52,946 nucleotides of DNA from Bacteroidota bacterium (GCA_023622765.1 JAMNYO010000031.1:1-52946), one strand, 5' to 3'; counted from the first letter of the stretch, positions 23,460-33,153 are shown. Notes: generated by a model from the sequence alone, not told the origin. Numbers and translations are program-made.

Positions 23460-25459
23460 AGATAACCCACCCATCCGGGCAGGCATACGACCTTCCACCA
23501 GGATTCACGCTTGAACTGAATCGCACGAACCCGTTTTTTCACGAGACGGGGGAACAAAGCATGCCATGCTCGTTACCGGCATCGGCGAGAAACGTGGATC
23601 TCCTGGGCCACCCGTCAAATATCGCTAACTCGAAGAAGGTAAATACAAGGCTTGACGTCACGATTGAAGCCGGCCCTTTTTTTATCAATGCCAGGCAGGC
23701 CATCCTTTCTGCAAGAAGGAATCAGCCAATAGAGACATCCTTCTACCTGAACGAGGGAGCCTTTTACGAAAAGGTAGAAAACCTCACGCTGCATGACGTG
23801 TTCCGTGAAAAAAGCGTGGACTTCGGTAACGTTACCGCAGCGATCAACTTCATGCAACAATTGCTGACGCAACACGACGAGAGGTTCACATGTTTTAGCG
23901 TGATCACAACTGAGAGGGAGTTAAACGCGTTGCTTTACGGTGATAGCCCGGCATTCAGAAATGCAACGGACAGAACAGAGGAGATAGACGGGAAATCTAT
24001 ATTTGTTCCAAAGGGGATGTTCATTACCCCGTTCGTTAAAGTGCGCCACGTTTTGAACGAGGTGGTAACTTACCTCGGGTACACTTTAGGCGAATCATTC
24101 TTGGACGATGAACCGTTCCGCGATATGGTTTTCCTAAATAACAACGCGGACACGATCATGAATGGCCGGATAGATTACGTGGACGTGGTGCCTGGACTTA
24201 CCGTCTCCGACTTTTTCAACGTGATCAGGAAGTTTAACTGCGAAATTATCCCGGACGAGCTAAACAAGGTGTTGAAGGTCGTCTCATTTAACGACGTGCT
24301 GGACTCAACACCGAAAAGCGACCTATCGCGGAAGCTGGCAGGAGATTTACTCGTTTCATACCCTGAGAGTTTCAAACAACTCAAGCTGACATCCAACACG
24401 CTGAACATACCGGAAGGTGCCAAAACGTTTGGTGATTACCAGCTCGCGGTTAACGCTAAAATGGGGGTTAACGACCTCAACGACTTGCTGGTCCGTTTTC
24501 CCACCGCGCAATTATCGAGTAAACACGGGTACATATACCGGATGGGCTACCGGGGCGAGTTTGGGTTTTACGAGAAATTGGGCTCGTTACATTGCAACTA
24601 TCGCTCCATGGATCCACTTCCGGAAGAGGAGAAATCGTTCCCCGATCACCTGGTTGAAGTGTGGGTGGGCACCGGTCAGTATTCCAATTTTCCATACCCT
24701 TACGTGGGAAATACCCGGTACTTGCGCACTGCCTTGATGATTGATGGCTCCGAGGAGGCCAAGACTGCCGAGGCATCCGGTAACGAATCGCTCCCGGCCA
24801 TGCTGTGCTTTTATTTCCACGACGTGCAAAGGAAATATAACGTGGGAACTATTCACAACAAAAACTTGAGCGGTACTAAACTGTGGGATTTCACGCTGGC
24901 TTATAACGGGGAAGACGGGATTTACGAGAAGTTCTGGAGGCAATACGATGATTTGCTCCGGAACGCGCTACTGGAAATCAGGGGAGAGGTAATCCTGGAC
25001 GAGACGGATAAAATGACGATGTCTTCTTATCAACCCATCACGATTGACGCGCAAAAGCTGTTACCATCAGAATTGAAGTACGTACCTGGGGAGAAGATGC
25101 CGATGGAGTGCGCCTTCTTAACTACTAAGCTACAGTCCCCTATTTCGAGCGCTGAAAATCAACATAACATGATAGCGCATCCATTCAAGTGGGAGCGAAA
25201 AAGCCAACGCAACTTCACCATAACCAATCCAGCACCGGGAGCTCGCTACCCGTATGTAAAATACAAAACAGCCCCGGAAACCTGTTATCCACCCGTGCCA
25301 ACGCAGGCTCAATATGACGCCGGTGGCCGTTACAACGAAACGCAATACGAGGTAGAGTACGGCACGATAGCTCACCCGGATAGCGAAAACGTGGAGGAAA
25401 CGTTCGAAAAGCAAGGCGACGGGGTGATCACGGCGTGGCTGGAGGTGGTACTCGCTTAA
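23456..25459 (+). CDS. Large tail protein, probably distal tail/baseplate
   Basis: 667 residues, ATGA overlap with the tape measure gene, the usual place for a distal tail or tail-tip protein. Starts KITHPSGQAYDLPPGFTLEL and contains many beta segments (SFYLNEGAFYEK, then LGYTLGESFLDDE). The C-terminal 100 residues are Tyr/Pro-rich. It probably forms the tail-tip hub on which fibres sit. Family name unknown; the role is inferred from position. Confidence 0.65.
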   Translation: MKITHPSGQAYDLPPGFTLELNRTNPFFHETGEQSMPCSLPASARNVDLLGHPSNIANSKKVNTRLDVTIEAGPFFINARQAILSARRNQPIETSFYLNEGAFYEKVENLTLHDVFREKSVDFGNVTAAINFMQQLLTQHDERFTCFSVITTERELNALLYGDSPAFRNATDRTEEIDGKSIFVPKGMFITPFVKVRHVLNEVVTYLGYTLGESFLDDEPFRDMVFLNNNADTIMNGRIDYVDVVPGLTVSDFFNVIRKFNCEIIPDELNKVLKVVSFNDVLDSTPKSDLSRKLAGDLLVSYPESFKQLKLTSNTLNIPEGAKTFGDYQLAVNAKMGVNDLNDLLVRFPTAQLSSKHGYIYRMGYRGEFGFYEKLGSLHCNYRSMDPLPEEEKSFPDHLVEVWVGTGQYSNFPYPYVGNTRYLRTALMIDGSEEAKTAEASGNESLPAMLCFYFHDVQRKYNVGTIHNKNLSGTKLWDFTLAYNGEDGIYEKFWRQYDDLLRNALLEIRGEVILDETDKMTMSSYQPITIDAQKLLPSELKYVPGEKMPMECAFLTTKLQSPISSAENQHNMIAHPFKWERKSQRNFTITNPAPGARYPYVKYKTAPETCYPPVPTQAQYDAGGRYNETQYEVEYGTIAHPDSENVEETFEKQGDGVITAWLEVVLA

Positions 25460-25518
25460 ATGTGTCCTTTGTACGCGCTTTTAAAACAACGATTTTTGAA
25501 ACAAAAAAATATTTACAG

Positions 25519-25950
25519 ATGAATATCGAATTGATTTTAGCAATAGTCGGCGCCATTTTTGGCGCTGGAGGCATTGGCACGGGGCTGTTTTATTTCAAGC
25601 AGAATAAACAGCTTAAAGATACCGAGGTAAAATCGTCACAGTATCAATCCGAAACGGTTTTTATCGATAACGCGGTTAAGGCAACGGATTTTTTCAAGGA
25701 TGCCCTGGAGTTCGAGAAAAAAAGGCTTGATGAAGTGGAAGCTTATCACAACGAGAAGTACGAACGAGTTATCGAAATAGTCAATCTATATAAAGCGCAG
25801 GTAAACGAGTACAAAGACGATTCTGAATTTAATCGGAAGCAACTAAGAACCCTATCTACGAAAGTCAGGGATTTAGAAAAAAAAATCAATGAAAATAAAC
25901 ACCTCATTTGCCATAACACGCATTGTGAACTGAGAAAAACCGAAATGTAA
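25519..25950 (+). CDS. Putative holin with coiled-coil tail
   Basis: 143 residues from ATG 25,519. One N-terminal transmembrane helix with Gly-rich face (LAIVGAIFGAGGIGTGLF, residues about 6-24) is followed by a charged helical region that is probably a coiled coil (KKINENKHLICHN near the end). Directly followed by the endolysin gene (TAATG overlap). Holins control the timing of membrane damage. Most holins have a shorter tail, so the long coiled coil is unusual. Confidence 0.55.
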   Translation: MNIELILAIVGAIFGAGGIGTGLFYFKQNKQLKDTEVKSSQYQSETVFIDNAVKATDFFKDALEFEKKRLDEVEAYHNEKYERVIEIVNLYKAQVNEYKDDSEFNRKQLRTLSTKVRDLEKKINENKHLICHNTHCELRKTEM

Positions 25951-26348
25951 TGCGACAAATCAATCAAATAATCATTCATTGCTCTGCAACTATAGAAGGC
26001 AGGCACTTCACCGTGGACGATATAGACCGGTGGCACAGGGAGCGGGGTTTCGCCAAGATCGGCTATCACTACGTGATTTACCTTGACGGATCGGTCCATC
26101 CCGGGAGGGCCGAGCATCAAGTAGGAGCGCACACGCTCGGGAAAAATGCTAACAGTATCGGCATCTGCTATATTGGGGGGCTGGACCTGAATAGGAAGCC
26201 GAAGGATACCCGCACGCCGGCTCAAAAAAAGGCACTCCGTGAACTGGTGGATCGGCTTAAAAGAAAATATCCTCTCGCAACGATTCACGGTCACCGGGAG
26301 TTCGCGAAAAAAGACTGCCCCTGCTTCGACGTGAAAACTGAATTGTAA
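25950..26348 (+). CDS. Endolysin: N-acetylmuramoyl-L-alanine amidase (T7 lysozyme-like)
   Basis: 132 residues, a single Amidase_2 domain. Zinc ligands are His 10 (IIIHCSAT), His 115 (TIHGHRE) and Cys 123 (KKDCPCFD), with Tyr 41 and Lys 121 as the likely catalytic pair, the layout of T7 lysozyme. No signal peptide is present, so export depends on the holin upstream. It cuts the amide bond between muramic acid and the stem peptide. Confidence 0.92.
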   Translation: MRQINQIIIHCSATIEGRHFTVDDIDRWHRERGFAKIGYHYVIYLDGSVHPGRAEHQVGAHTLGKNANSIGICYIGGLDLNRKPKDTRTPAQKKALRELVDRLKRKYPLATIHGHREFAKKDCPCFDVKTEL

Positions 26349-26360
26349 AAAACCGGCAAC

Positions 26361-26852
26361 ATGAGATCCCGTGAGATAATCCTGATTTTGCTTTTTACAT
26401 CGTGTCTTACCGCTTGTAAAACACGAAGGAACGTGGTCGTGAATGAAAAGGTGAGCGGGAGGATTGAGCGGGTTGAACTGCGAAAAGACACGTCTCGAGT
26501 TATCAGCATGGTATCCGCGGATGTCGACACGGAAAAAAACGAGAAGAAAGTAATACGGCGCGAAATTACCTCGTATGACACCCTTGGGAGAGTTCGAGAA
26601 GTTGTCCGGGAAGACATCGAACAGATAACCGGTGAGCGGTGTGTTTCAAAAGGGAAAGAACAAACCGTTGCCGTTAGTGGTACCGAAAGCACGATAGAAA
26701 CGAAAGTCGACTCCGTGAAAGAATCGTCATTCACGGATAAAACCACGACCGATACCCGTACGGTTCAGGGTGTCGAGTGGTTTTGGGTAATACTCTCGGT
26801 AGGTTTAATAATGGCAATGGCTATTATAGTTTTAATCAAAAAACTTAAATAA
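26361..26852 (+). CDS. Candidate unimolecular spanin (lipoprotein with C-terminal membrane helix)
   Basis: 163 residues. Lipoprotein signal with lipobox LTAC, Cys 19, and at the other end a transmembrane helix (WFWVILSVGLIMAMAIIVLI, about 140-159) followed by KKLK. The periplasmic middle is charged and rich in Thr/Ser/Glu. Lipid at the outer membrane plus a C-terminal inner-membrane anchor is the plan of u-spanins such as T1 gp11, which fuse the two membranes in the last step of lysis. Position after holin and endolysin supports this. Confidence 0.7.
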   Translation: MRSREIILILLFTSCLTACKTRRNVVVNEKVSGRIERVELRKDTSRVISMVSADVDTEKNEKKVIRREITSYDTLGRVREVVREDIEQITGERCVSKGKEQTVAVSGTESTIETKVDSVKESSFTDKTTTDTRTVQGVEWFWVILSVGLIMAMAIIVLIKKLK

Positions 26853-26859
26853 GCAAATA

Positions 26860-29766
26860 ATGGCGGTAATCATACAACAACCTAACTCGTTATCGATGTC
26901 GGGGAATATGAAGAAGTTCATTATTTCCTCGGGATCACCGGTTTCGTTCTTGCTGAAAGAGGGCGATACCGTGTTGCTCGAATCATCGTACGTTCCGGGT
27001 GAAGATGGCCGTGTGACCGTGGATCTGAAAGATATCGTGGAAAACCGGCTAACTTTCCTGTTATCTCACGACGGCATGTACGAGCAAACGGGTATCGTTA
27101 AGACGTTTACGGCTGAAATCGACGAAACAACAACGGTCACGTTCCGGGTGATCCGGGCCGGCGTGGCAGACTTGCAGGACACGGTCTCAAACTGGCTGCG
27201 CACGAACTTCCTGACGTGGCAACACACGAATAAGCGAGTGACGTACTACTCGCCCGAGTGGCTTACCTATTACGCGACGCAAGCGTGCGACGTTAAACTG
27301 AAGGCGTACTTCCCGGACGACACGGTTCAAAACGTTAATCTGGGTGCTTGTGAAGCCGGGAAGGCCTTCACCTTTAACGTGCAGTACGCGCGGATAGCTG
27401 GACTGCTCGGTCAGACGTATCCAACTCATTATGACGTTTGGGTTGAATCCGGCGGGAACAGGTTGACGTACGTGCAACGATATCTCTACAGTGAAAAGCT
27501 ATCGGAACAGGAGCAATGGTTCGTTTTCGAGAACTCGTTGGGAGGAGTCGACACGGTACGGGCATACGGTGAAACAGACTTCACTGGCGAACATGCTCAC
27601 AAAGTGGCTGAAACAGACAACTCGCTATCCGAGTATCACGTGGATACTAAGAGATCTTTCAATAAGAACACGGGACACCTTAACCAGTACGAGCGTCGCT
27701 GGATGCTCGACTTTTTCCCGTCTCGTAAAAAGTACATCTACTTTAACTCAGGGCTCAGATCCATCGTGGTGACAGATAGCGATGTAAAATACCAAGCCTC
27801 CGACTTACCGTCATCCTACAACTTCACTTACCGTTTCTCAGACGATACGGCCGCGCTACTTAACCTTATTCGAAATGAAGATGAAATACCGGCAGCCATA
27901 ACCATACCTGATATCTCTTCGCCGGATTTTCATTTACCCCCTCGGCTTGTTGAATACCCGCGCGTTCAACTGCACGAGGGGGTTATATTGCCAACTTTCG
28001 ATCCACACTCCGATACAGCGAAAGTTACCACGTTCGGAGCGTTGAGCGAAATGATATTGTCAATGATCGAGTTCCCATCTTACAGTGCAAGCGATATCAT
28101 TGGGCTGCAAGAACTGCTTGATCAGATTCACACGCACTCTAACAAAGAAGTTCTCGATGCGCTAACGACAGCTGATATAGCTGTACTTTCTAAACTTGCA
28201 ATTGTTGATGGTAAACTAAAAATATCTGTCCCGGCATACAGCACGGGAGAATTAAGCGCGTACGGGCTTGGATCAGGCAGCCCTGGTGGCAGTATCACCA
28301 TTATCGACAACCTGACCTCCACGGCCACGGATGCGGCACTTAGCGCGAACATGGGAAGGTACTTAAAGAGCTTGATAGATAACGTGAGCGGTGGATCTGG
28401 ATCGGATGTTTACTGGGATGATATTTTAAACAAGCCATTGACCTTCACACCAAGCTCGCATAATCATAATTGGATTCACATAACCGACAGGCCTTCCTCT
28501 TTACCGGCCAGCGATGTCTACTCGTGGGCTAAGGCGAGCAGTAAACCAAGTTACACATGGAGTGAGATAGGCAGCAAGCCGACAACGTTGGGCGGTTACG
28601 GCATAACTGACGCCGCTTCTTTATCAGCGTTTAATAGCCACGCGAATGATACCACGAGGCATATCACGTCAACGGAACGAAGCAACTGGAACAGCGCGTA
28701 TTCTGACAAGCATACTCACTCGAACAAGAGTATCATTGATAGCCTTACTCAAGATCATTTGAACGTCTTGGCGAAGTTCTCGCTAGTTGACGGGAAGATG
28801 AAGGTATCAACAGACTTTTACAGTACCGGGGAGTTAAGCGCGTACGGGCTTGGATCAGGCAGCCCTGGTGGCAGTATCACCATTATCGACAACCTGACCT
28901 CCACGGCCACGGATGCGGCGCTAAGCGCTAATCAGGGAAGGGTGCTAAAAGGATTGGTGGACGGCAAGGCTGACAAGTCTACCACGTACACGAAGGCGGA
29001 GGTAAACACGGCCCTTACCGGGAAGGCAGACCTGGTTGACGGGAAAGTACCAACGTCTCAATTACCGGCCATAAGCTCACTGGAACTTGGGGAAACAACC
29101 GGGACTGCCTACGAGGGATCGAAAGGAAAGGCGGTTACGGATAACCTTGCATCGCACACGGCTAACAAGAGCAACCCGCACCAGGTGACCAAGGCGCAAG
29201 TGGGATTAGGTAACGTGGACGATACGAGCGATGCTAACAAACCCGTTTCATCCGCGACGCAAACGGAGCTAAACAAGAAGGAAGATAAGGCGAACAAGAA
29301 AACGGCGTGGTCGGCGACACCGTCGGACACCAATTACCCGTCAGAGAAGCTGGTAAAAAGCAGCTTGGACGGTAAAGTACCCACAACGCGTAAAATCAAC
29401 GGCAAGGCTTTAAGTGCGGATATTAACCTGTCGGCAAGCGACGTTGGCGCGGCTGCATCCGGGCATGATCACGATACCAGGTACCTGGGTATTAACGCCA
29501 CGGCAGCAGCGGCGACGAAATTGGCCACGGCACGATCCATTTGGGGGCAATCCTTTGATGGAACGGCTAACGTGACGGGGGCGTTAAGCAACGTGACGAA
29601 CATAGATGCTACCGGGTACGTGAAGGTTCCTAAACTAGATTTAGGAAATGGCTGGACGATAGAGGCATCGACGAACGAGATACACGTCAAACTTAGCGGA
29701 ACGGTTAAGGCGAGGTTTTTAAGCGGTGGCTTCGTGAGCACTGGAGAGGTAACCGCGTTTAGTTAA
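26860..29766 (+). CDS. Tail fibre protein
   Basis: 968 residues. An N-terminal attachment region of about 390 residues is followed by a repetitive shaft. The shaft has two near-identical blocks (GSPGGSITIIDNLTSTATDA) at about residues 465-495 and 660-690, each preceded by HTHSN(K)-type segments, and motifs typical of trimeric fibres: HTHSNKEVLDAL, GKADKSTTYTKAEVNTAL, NPHQVTKAQVGLGNVDDTSD. Ends without a chaperone-like domain. DNA identity across the two blocks (86 bases) suggests recent duplication. Confidence 0.85.
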   Translation: MAVIIQQPNSLSMSGNMKKFIISSGSPVSFLLKEGDTVLLESSYVPGEDGRVTVDLKDIVENRLTFLLSHDGMYEQTGIVKTFTAEIDETTTVTFRVIRAGVADLQDTVSNWLRTNFLTWQHTNKRVTYYSPEWLTYYATQACDVKLKAYFPDDTVQNVNLGACEAGKAFTFNVQYARIAGLLGQTYPTHYDVWVESGGNRLTYVQRYLYSEKLSEQEQWFVFENSLGGVDTVRAYGETDFTGEHAHKVAETDNSLSEYHVDTKRSFNKNTGHLNQYERRWMLDFFPSRKKYIYFNSGLRSIVVTDSDVKYQASDLPSSYNFTYRFSDDTAALLNLIRNEDEIPAAITIPDISSPDFHLPPRLVEYPRVQLHEGVILPTFDPHSDTAKVTTFGALSEMILSMIEFPSYSASDIIGLQELLDQIHTHSNKEVLDALTTADIAVLSKLAIVDGKLKISVPAYSTGELSAYGLGSGSPGGSITIIDNLTSTATDAALSANMGRYLKSLIDNVSGGSGSDVYWDDILNKPLTFTPSSHNHNWIHITDRPSSLPASDVYSWAKASSKPSYTWSEIGSKPTTLGGYGITDAASLSAFNSHANDTTRHITSTERSNWNSAYSDKHTHSNKSIIDSLTQDHLNVLAKFSLVDGKMKVSTDFYSTGELSAYGLGSGSPGGSITIIDNLTSTATDAALSANQGRVLKGLVDGKADKSTTYTKAEVNTALTGKADLVDGKVPTSQLPAISSLELGETTGTAYEGSKGKAVTDNLASHTANKSNPHQVTKAQVGLGNVDDTSDANKPVSSATQTELNKKEDKANKKTAWSATPSDTNYPSEKLVKSSLDGKVPTTRKINGKALSADINLSASDVGAAASGHDHDTRYLGINATAAAATKLATARSIWGQSFDGTANVTGALSNVTNIDATGYVKVPKLDLGNGWTIEASTNEIHVKLSGTVKARFLSGGFVSTGEVTAFS
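28252..28337 (+). repeat. 86-bp direct repeat in tail fibre, copy 1
   Basis: Identical to 28,834-28,919, 582 bases apart and in frame. Flanking codons differ. Recombination between copies would delete 582 bases (194 codons) in frame and give a shorter fibre. Confidence 0.9.
28834..28919 (+). repeat. 86-bp direct repeat in tail fibre, copy 2
   Basis: Second copy of the block at 28,252-28,337, also coding for the GSPGGSITIIDNLTSTATDA segment. Synonymous identity over 86 bases shows that the copies are recent or kept alike by gene conversion. Confidence 0.9.
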
Positions 29767-29793
29767 CAATTATAACATACAAAAACATGAATC

Positions 29794-31146
29794 ATGAGGA
29801 AAATACTTTTGCTATTGTTTATCCTGGTAGTCGGGTGCGATTACCAGGCCGATTTGCCGTTACCAGAGCCAGATGTAGAACCGGAAGAGGTAAAGGAATC
29901 GGGTGTTTCACAGAAATGGAAGGAGGTAGACATGGCTAATTTACCAAACTACGGGATAACGACGGCGATGGTTTATAGTGTTCTCAACGGAGTAACACCA
30001 GAAGAAGGCATCCCGATTTCGGTAGGCTATCTTTGCACTCACCAGTATATCAACAAATGGAGCAGGTTCAAGCCTTACGCTTACCCGTCTCTCGTTGGGA
30101 TATACGGCGCGTCAGGGCAGAGCGACACGATTATAAAGAACATCAACTTCAATTTAGACCCTAAGGTTTTCGATCCAAGCCTTTTGCCGAAAACACCAGA
30201 GGCTGGTGCCACGTACGGCTTGTGGACTGGATGGAGTCCCCCTTCCGGCGGCCCGGACGAACCGTTCAGGCTTGGGGATTTCAGGGGGTACAACCACGAT
30301 GCTCTACCTCCTTACGGTACGTTGAGCTTCATGAACGGGTACGGTGGCGGTAAAGTGCCAGTTTCCACCGACGCGAATGACAATAACTGCTGGTACATGG
30401 CGACACTTGACCTGGTAGACGCGGACATACCGCTGTCCGACATCAACATGGGGCCATACGGCAACTTCGCCAACTCATTCCTAACGATGGTTCTCATGTA
30501 CAACCTCATTGGCACCGACTGGCAGGTGTTTGGCTACTCGCAATCATCGAACACCGTGGCGCAAGGCGTGGCGGACGGGTCTCTATCCGTCAGCATGATA
30601 ACGAAAACGATGGAGAGCGATGGAATCCCATACAACTACACTGGCATCGTCGTGGCGGTTTACATCGCACCGTCAAGCGCGATCGTTCCCGTTGGTGTTT
30701 CGTTGAAAATGGACAGCCTTATCATGCCGGTGAGGTACTTCACTAACGCGTCTCCCGAGACGGCTTTCGCGCATTACTCCGGTGGGATTAGTTACGATGA
30801 CATACCGCAAAGCGGCGTTGATATATCCGGTACGATGAGCTACCCGAGGTACGAACCCAACTTAGTTGGTAATGACGTTTTGTTCGACCTTATCGGCATT
30901 AATCCATCTCACAGCATATCTGGTAAGATAATGTGCGATTTGAAGCAGCTTAACACGGTAATAAGAACGGTTGAGCTTGGTAGCTTTAACGCGGTGGCGA
31001 ACACGTTGAATAGCCTTGATTTCAGCAACACGGTGTTGACGCTCACCGATGAGGAGAAATCGATGGCGAGTATAGCTATAAGCGTTTACCCGTCAATAAA
31101 CTATGATTTGGAATGGATTGGTAACACGCTGGATAAAGTTCTATAA
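29794..31146 (+). CDS. Lipoprotein signal fused to a phage structural body
   Basis: 450 residues. Residues 1-15 are a lipoprotein signal with lipobox VVGC, and residues 16-46 an acidic Pro-rich tether. From Met 47 the sequence (MANLPNYGITTAMVYSVLNG, then YLCTHQYINKWSRFKP) has the start and layout of cytoplasmic tail proteins of Bacteroidetes phages. A strong AAGGAGGT stands at 29,920-29,927, five bases before the ATG of Met 47 (29,932). Two forms may be made: a lipid-anchored one and a soluble virion one. It lies between fibre genes. Confidence 0.65.
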   Translation: MRKILLLLFILVVGCDYQADLPLPEPDVEPEEVKESGVSQKWKEVDMANLPNYGITTAMVYSVLNGVTPEEGIPISVGYLCTHQYINKWSRFKPYAYPSLVGIYGASGQSDTIIKNINFNLDPKVFDPSLLPKTPEAGATYGLWTGWSPPSGGPDEPFRLGDFRGYNHDALPPYGTLSFMNGYGGGKVPVSTDANDNNCWYMATLDLVDADIPLSDINMGPYGNFANSFLTMVLMYNLIGTDWQVFGYSQSSNTVAQGVADGSLSVSMITKTMESDGIPYNYTGIVVAVYIAPSSAIVPVGVSLKMDSLIMPVRYFTNASPETAFAHYSGGISYDDIPQSGVDISGTMSYPRYEPNLVGNDVLFDLIGINPSHSISGKIMCDLKQLNTVIRTVELGSFNAVANTLNSLDFSNTVLTLTDEEKSMASIAISVYPSINYDLEWIGNTLDKVL

Positions 31147-31159
31147 AATAATAATTATC

Positions 31160-31495
31160 ATGAAAAAGATTGATGCGTTGAAACTGTACCTGGTGCTCAC
31201 GGCGATCACGTCGAGCAGCTTGGAGAAAGATGACAAGATAGCGTTGATCTTGTTGCGAACGAAGTTACGTAAAGTGGCGGAGGAACATGAACAGCTAATC
31301 GAGGAAACGAGAAAGGTCATACCTGTAACTGACCTGAAACCGGCAATCGATAATGCCGTGAAAAGTTGGGGAGACGATGAGATAGAAATTAACAGCAATA
31401 TCTTCTCGGAAAATACGATACTATCCTTGCTGAAAGAGAATAACCTGGTTGGAATAGACGAGGATATTCTTTACTTGAACTTGGTTAAAGTGTAA
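31160..31495 (+). CDS. Hypothetical phage protein, 111 aa
   Basis: Helical, charged protein from ATG 31,160 (13 bases after the previous stop). Coiled-coil-like middle (LRTKLRKVAEEHEQLIEETR). No known domain. It may be a small chaperone or accessory protein in the fibre module. It ends 4 bases before the next gene. Confidence 0.55.
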   Translation: MKKIDALKLYLVLTAITSSSLEKDDKIALILLRTKLRKVAEEHEQLIEETRKVIPVTDLKPAIDNAVKSWGDDEIEINSNIFSENTILSLLKENNLVGIDEDILYLNLVKV

Positions 31496-31499
31496 CTAT

Positions 31500-31901
31500 A
31501 TGAAAGTAAAACGATTAAAATACCTGCCAATACCATCGAGCATGAAGATGATAACCTTCTTTTGGATTATTTTCACGCGACAAAACGCTAATGTGACTAT
31601 GGTCGACGAAAATCACGAGGAAATACACCTTTTTCAAAAGCTGGAAATGGCTGCTATTGGACTTGGTGTCACAGCGATACTTTGCGCGTTAGGGTTAAGT
31701 CCGTGGTGGCTGTTCGTATCGCTTATCACGTGGCACGTTTGGTACGGTATCGAGTGGCTTTTCAGGTTGGTGCAATATCGTGACTTTCATACTGCTTACC
31801 GTAATATCGCTTTCGAGAGGGAAGCATTCTCGAATGACGACAACGTGTCATATTTGAAAACTCGCAATAGGTTCGCGTGGATTAAGTACTTGCGGGGATG
31901 A
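31500..31901 (+). CDS. Small membrane protein, 133 aa
   Basis: Two hydrophobic helices about residues 50-85 (IGLGVTAILCALGLSPWWLF, then VSLITWHVWYGIEWLFRL) with a charged, aromatic C-terminus (FERE...RFAWIKYLRG). Similar proteins occur among the fibre genes of Bacteroidetes prophages, but the function is not known to me. Superinfection exclusion or lysis control would both fit an inner-membrane protein here. Confidence 0.55.
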   Translation: MKVKRLKYLPIPSSMKMITFFWIIFTRQNANVTMVDENHEEIHLFQKLEMAAIGLGVTAILCALGLSPWWLFVSLITWHVWYGIEWLFRLVQYRDFHTAYRNIAFEREAFSNDDNVSYLKTRNRFAWIKYLRG

Positions 31902-31932
31902 ATATTTACTCGAAATCAACAGGAATAGTTCT

Positions 31933-33153
31933 ATGATCAGAAAAAGAATAAAGAATGACGTATCGATAACGTGGATACTGAAACGGAAAGACGGAACATC
32001 TGTAGACTTGTCTCTCGTGAGAAACCTGTGCGTATACGTGCGACACTCACGGCTTGATATAGCAAAGAAACAAGAGTACGATGTCGTGGATAACGTTATA
32101 TTCTTGCATTTTTTAGCTTCTGAGCAGAAAATTGCAGGCGTTTACGATTTACATGCCAAGTGGGAGCAAATCGATGAATCTATTGAAGGTGGTATCGCTT
32201 CATTCGCGCTCGACTACTGCAATGCTTTTGAATTGGTAGAAAAGAGTTGCGAGCTTACTGAAGAAGAGCAAGAAGACGAAGATTTCGTTTCGATAGTAGG
32301 TGAAGCCTTGAGAGGTAACCCGGGATATCCGGGAAAAACACCCGTTATCGGGACGATAAGCGCGACATCCGTGGCGAGCGATCAAAACCCATCATTTACT
32401 CTTTCAGATAGCGGGAATGTAGATGATGATGGGAACCCGATCTACACGGGAAGTATATCTATTCCGGAAGGAAATGAAGGAGCTGCAGGCAAAGCACCTG
32501 TCTTAGTAATTGGGGAAGTGTTAACAGTCGATCCTGACGTTGCGGCATCAGTAAGCATCACGCCAGATGGGTTCACTGATGAGGGTAACCCGAAATTCGT
32601 GATATCCCTATCCATCCCAAAAGGTAATACGGGATCCCCGGGGGACGGCGCTGGTAACGTTTTAGTTTTGAATGTCAACGATGCATTGTCTACGAAGCAG
32701 TACGTTTTGAAGCCGAAAGCGAACGGCAGCACTGAGTACTACATCGAGGAGATGAGCCTTCCAACGCACGCTCACGATGACCGCTACTACACCGAGAGCG
32801 AGGTAGACACCAAGCTGTCGGGCAAGGCCGACAAATCCACCACTTACACCAAAACCGAAACGGACATGGCACTGGGTGGCAAGGTCGATAAGGTAGAAGG
32901 CAAAAGCCTATCCACCGAGGATTACACCACCGCGGAAAAAACGAAACTTGGAGGTATCGCGGCAGGGGCAGAAGCAAACGTCCAAAGCGATTGGAACGAG
33001 ACCAACACGGAAGCCGATGGCTTTATAAAGAACAAACCAACCGCGCTACCGCCAACTGCGCACACTCACGACTACGCGCCGACCTCTCACGCTCACGATG
33101 ACCGCAAGGTTTATCGACAAACGATTATACCAGCGCTGAAAAGACGAAGTTAG
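31933..33153 (+). CDS. Tail fibre protein, C-terminus lost to a frame break
   Basis: 406 residues as read. N-terminal 120-residue attachment domain, then short collagen-like GxY turns (GNPGYPGKTPVIG, then GNTGSPGDGAGN), then shaft motifs HAHDDRYYTESEVDTKLSGK and KADKSTTYTKTETDMALGGK shared with the large fibre. After HAHDDR at about 33,103 the frame turns into unrelated residues (KVYRQTIIPALKRRS) and stops. Adding one base near 33,104 restores QGLSTNDYTSAEKTKLAGLF and extends the protein to 33,287. Confidence 0.7.
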   Translation: MIRKRIKNDVSITWILKRKDGTSVDLSLVRNLCVYVRHSRLDIAKKQEYDVVDNVIFLHFLASEQKIAGVYDLHAKWEQIDESIEGGIASFALDYCNAFELVEKSCELTEEEQEDEDFVSIVGEALRGNPGYPGKTPVIGTISATSVASDQNPSFTLSDSGNVDDDGNPIYTGSISIPEGNEGAAGKAPVLVIGEVLTVDPDVAASVSITPDGFTDEGNPKFVISLSIPKGNTGSPGDGAGNVLVLNVNDALSTKQYVLKPKANGSTEYYIEEMSLPTHAHDDRYYTESEVDTKLSGKADKSTTYTKTETDMALGGKVDKVEGKSLSTEDYTTAEKTKLGGIAAGAEANVQSDWNETNTEADGFIKNKPTALPPTAHTHDYAPTSHAHDDRKVYRQTIIPALKRRS

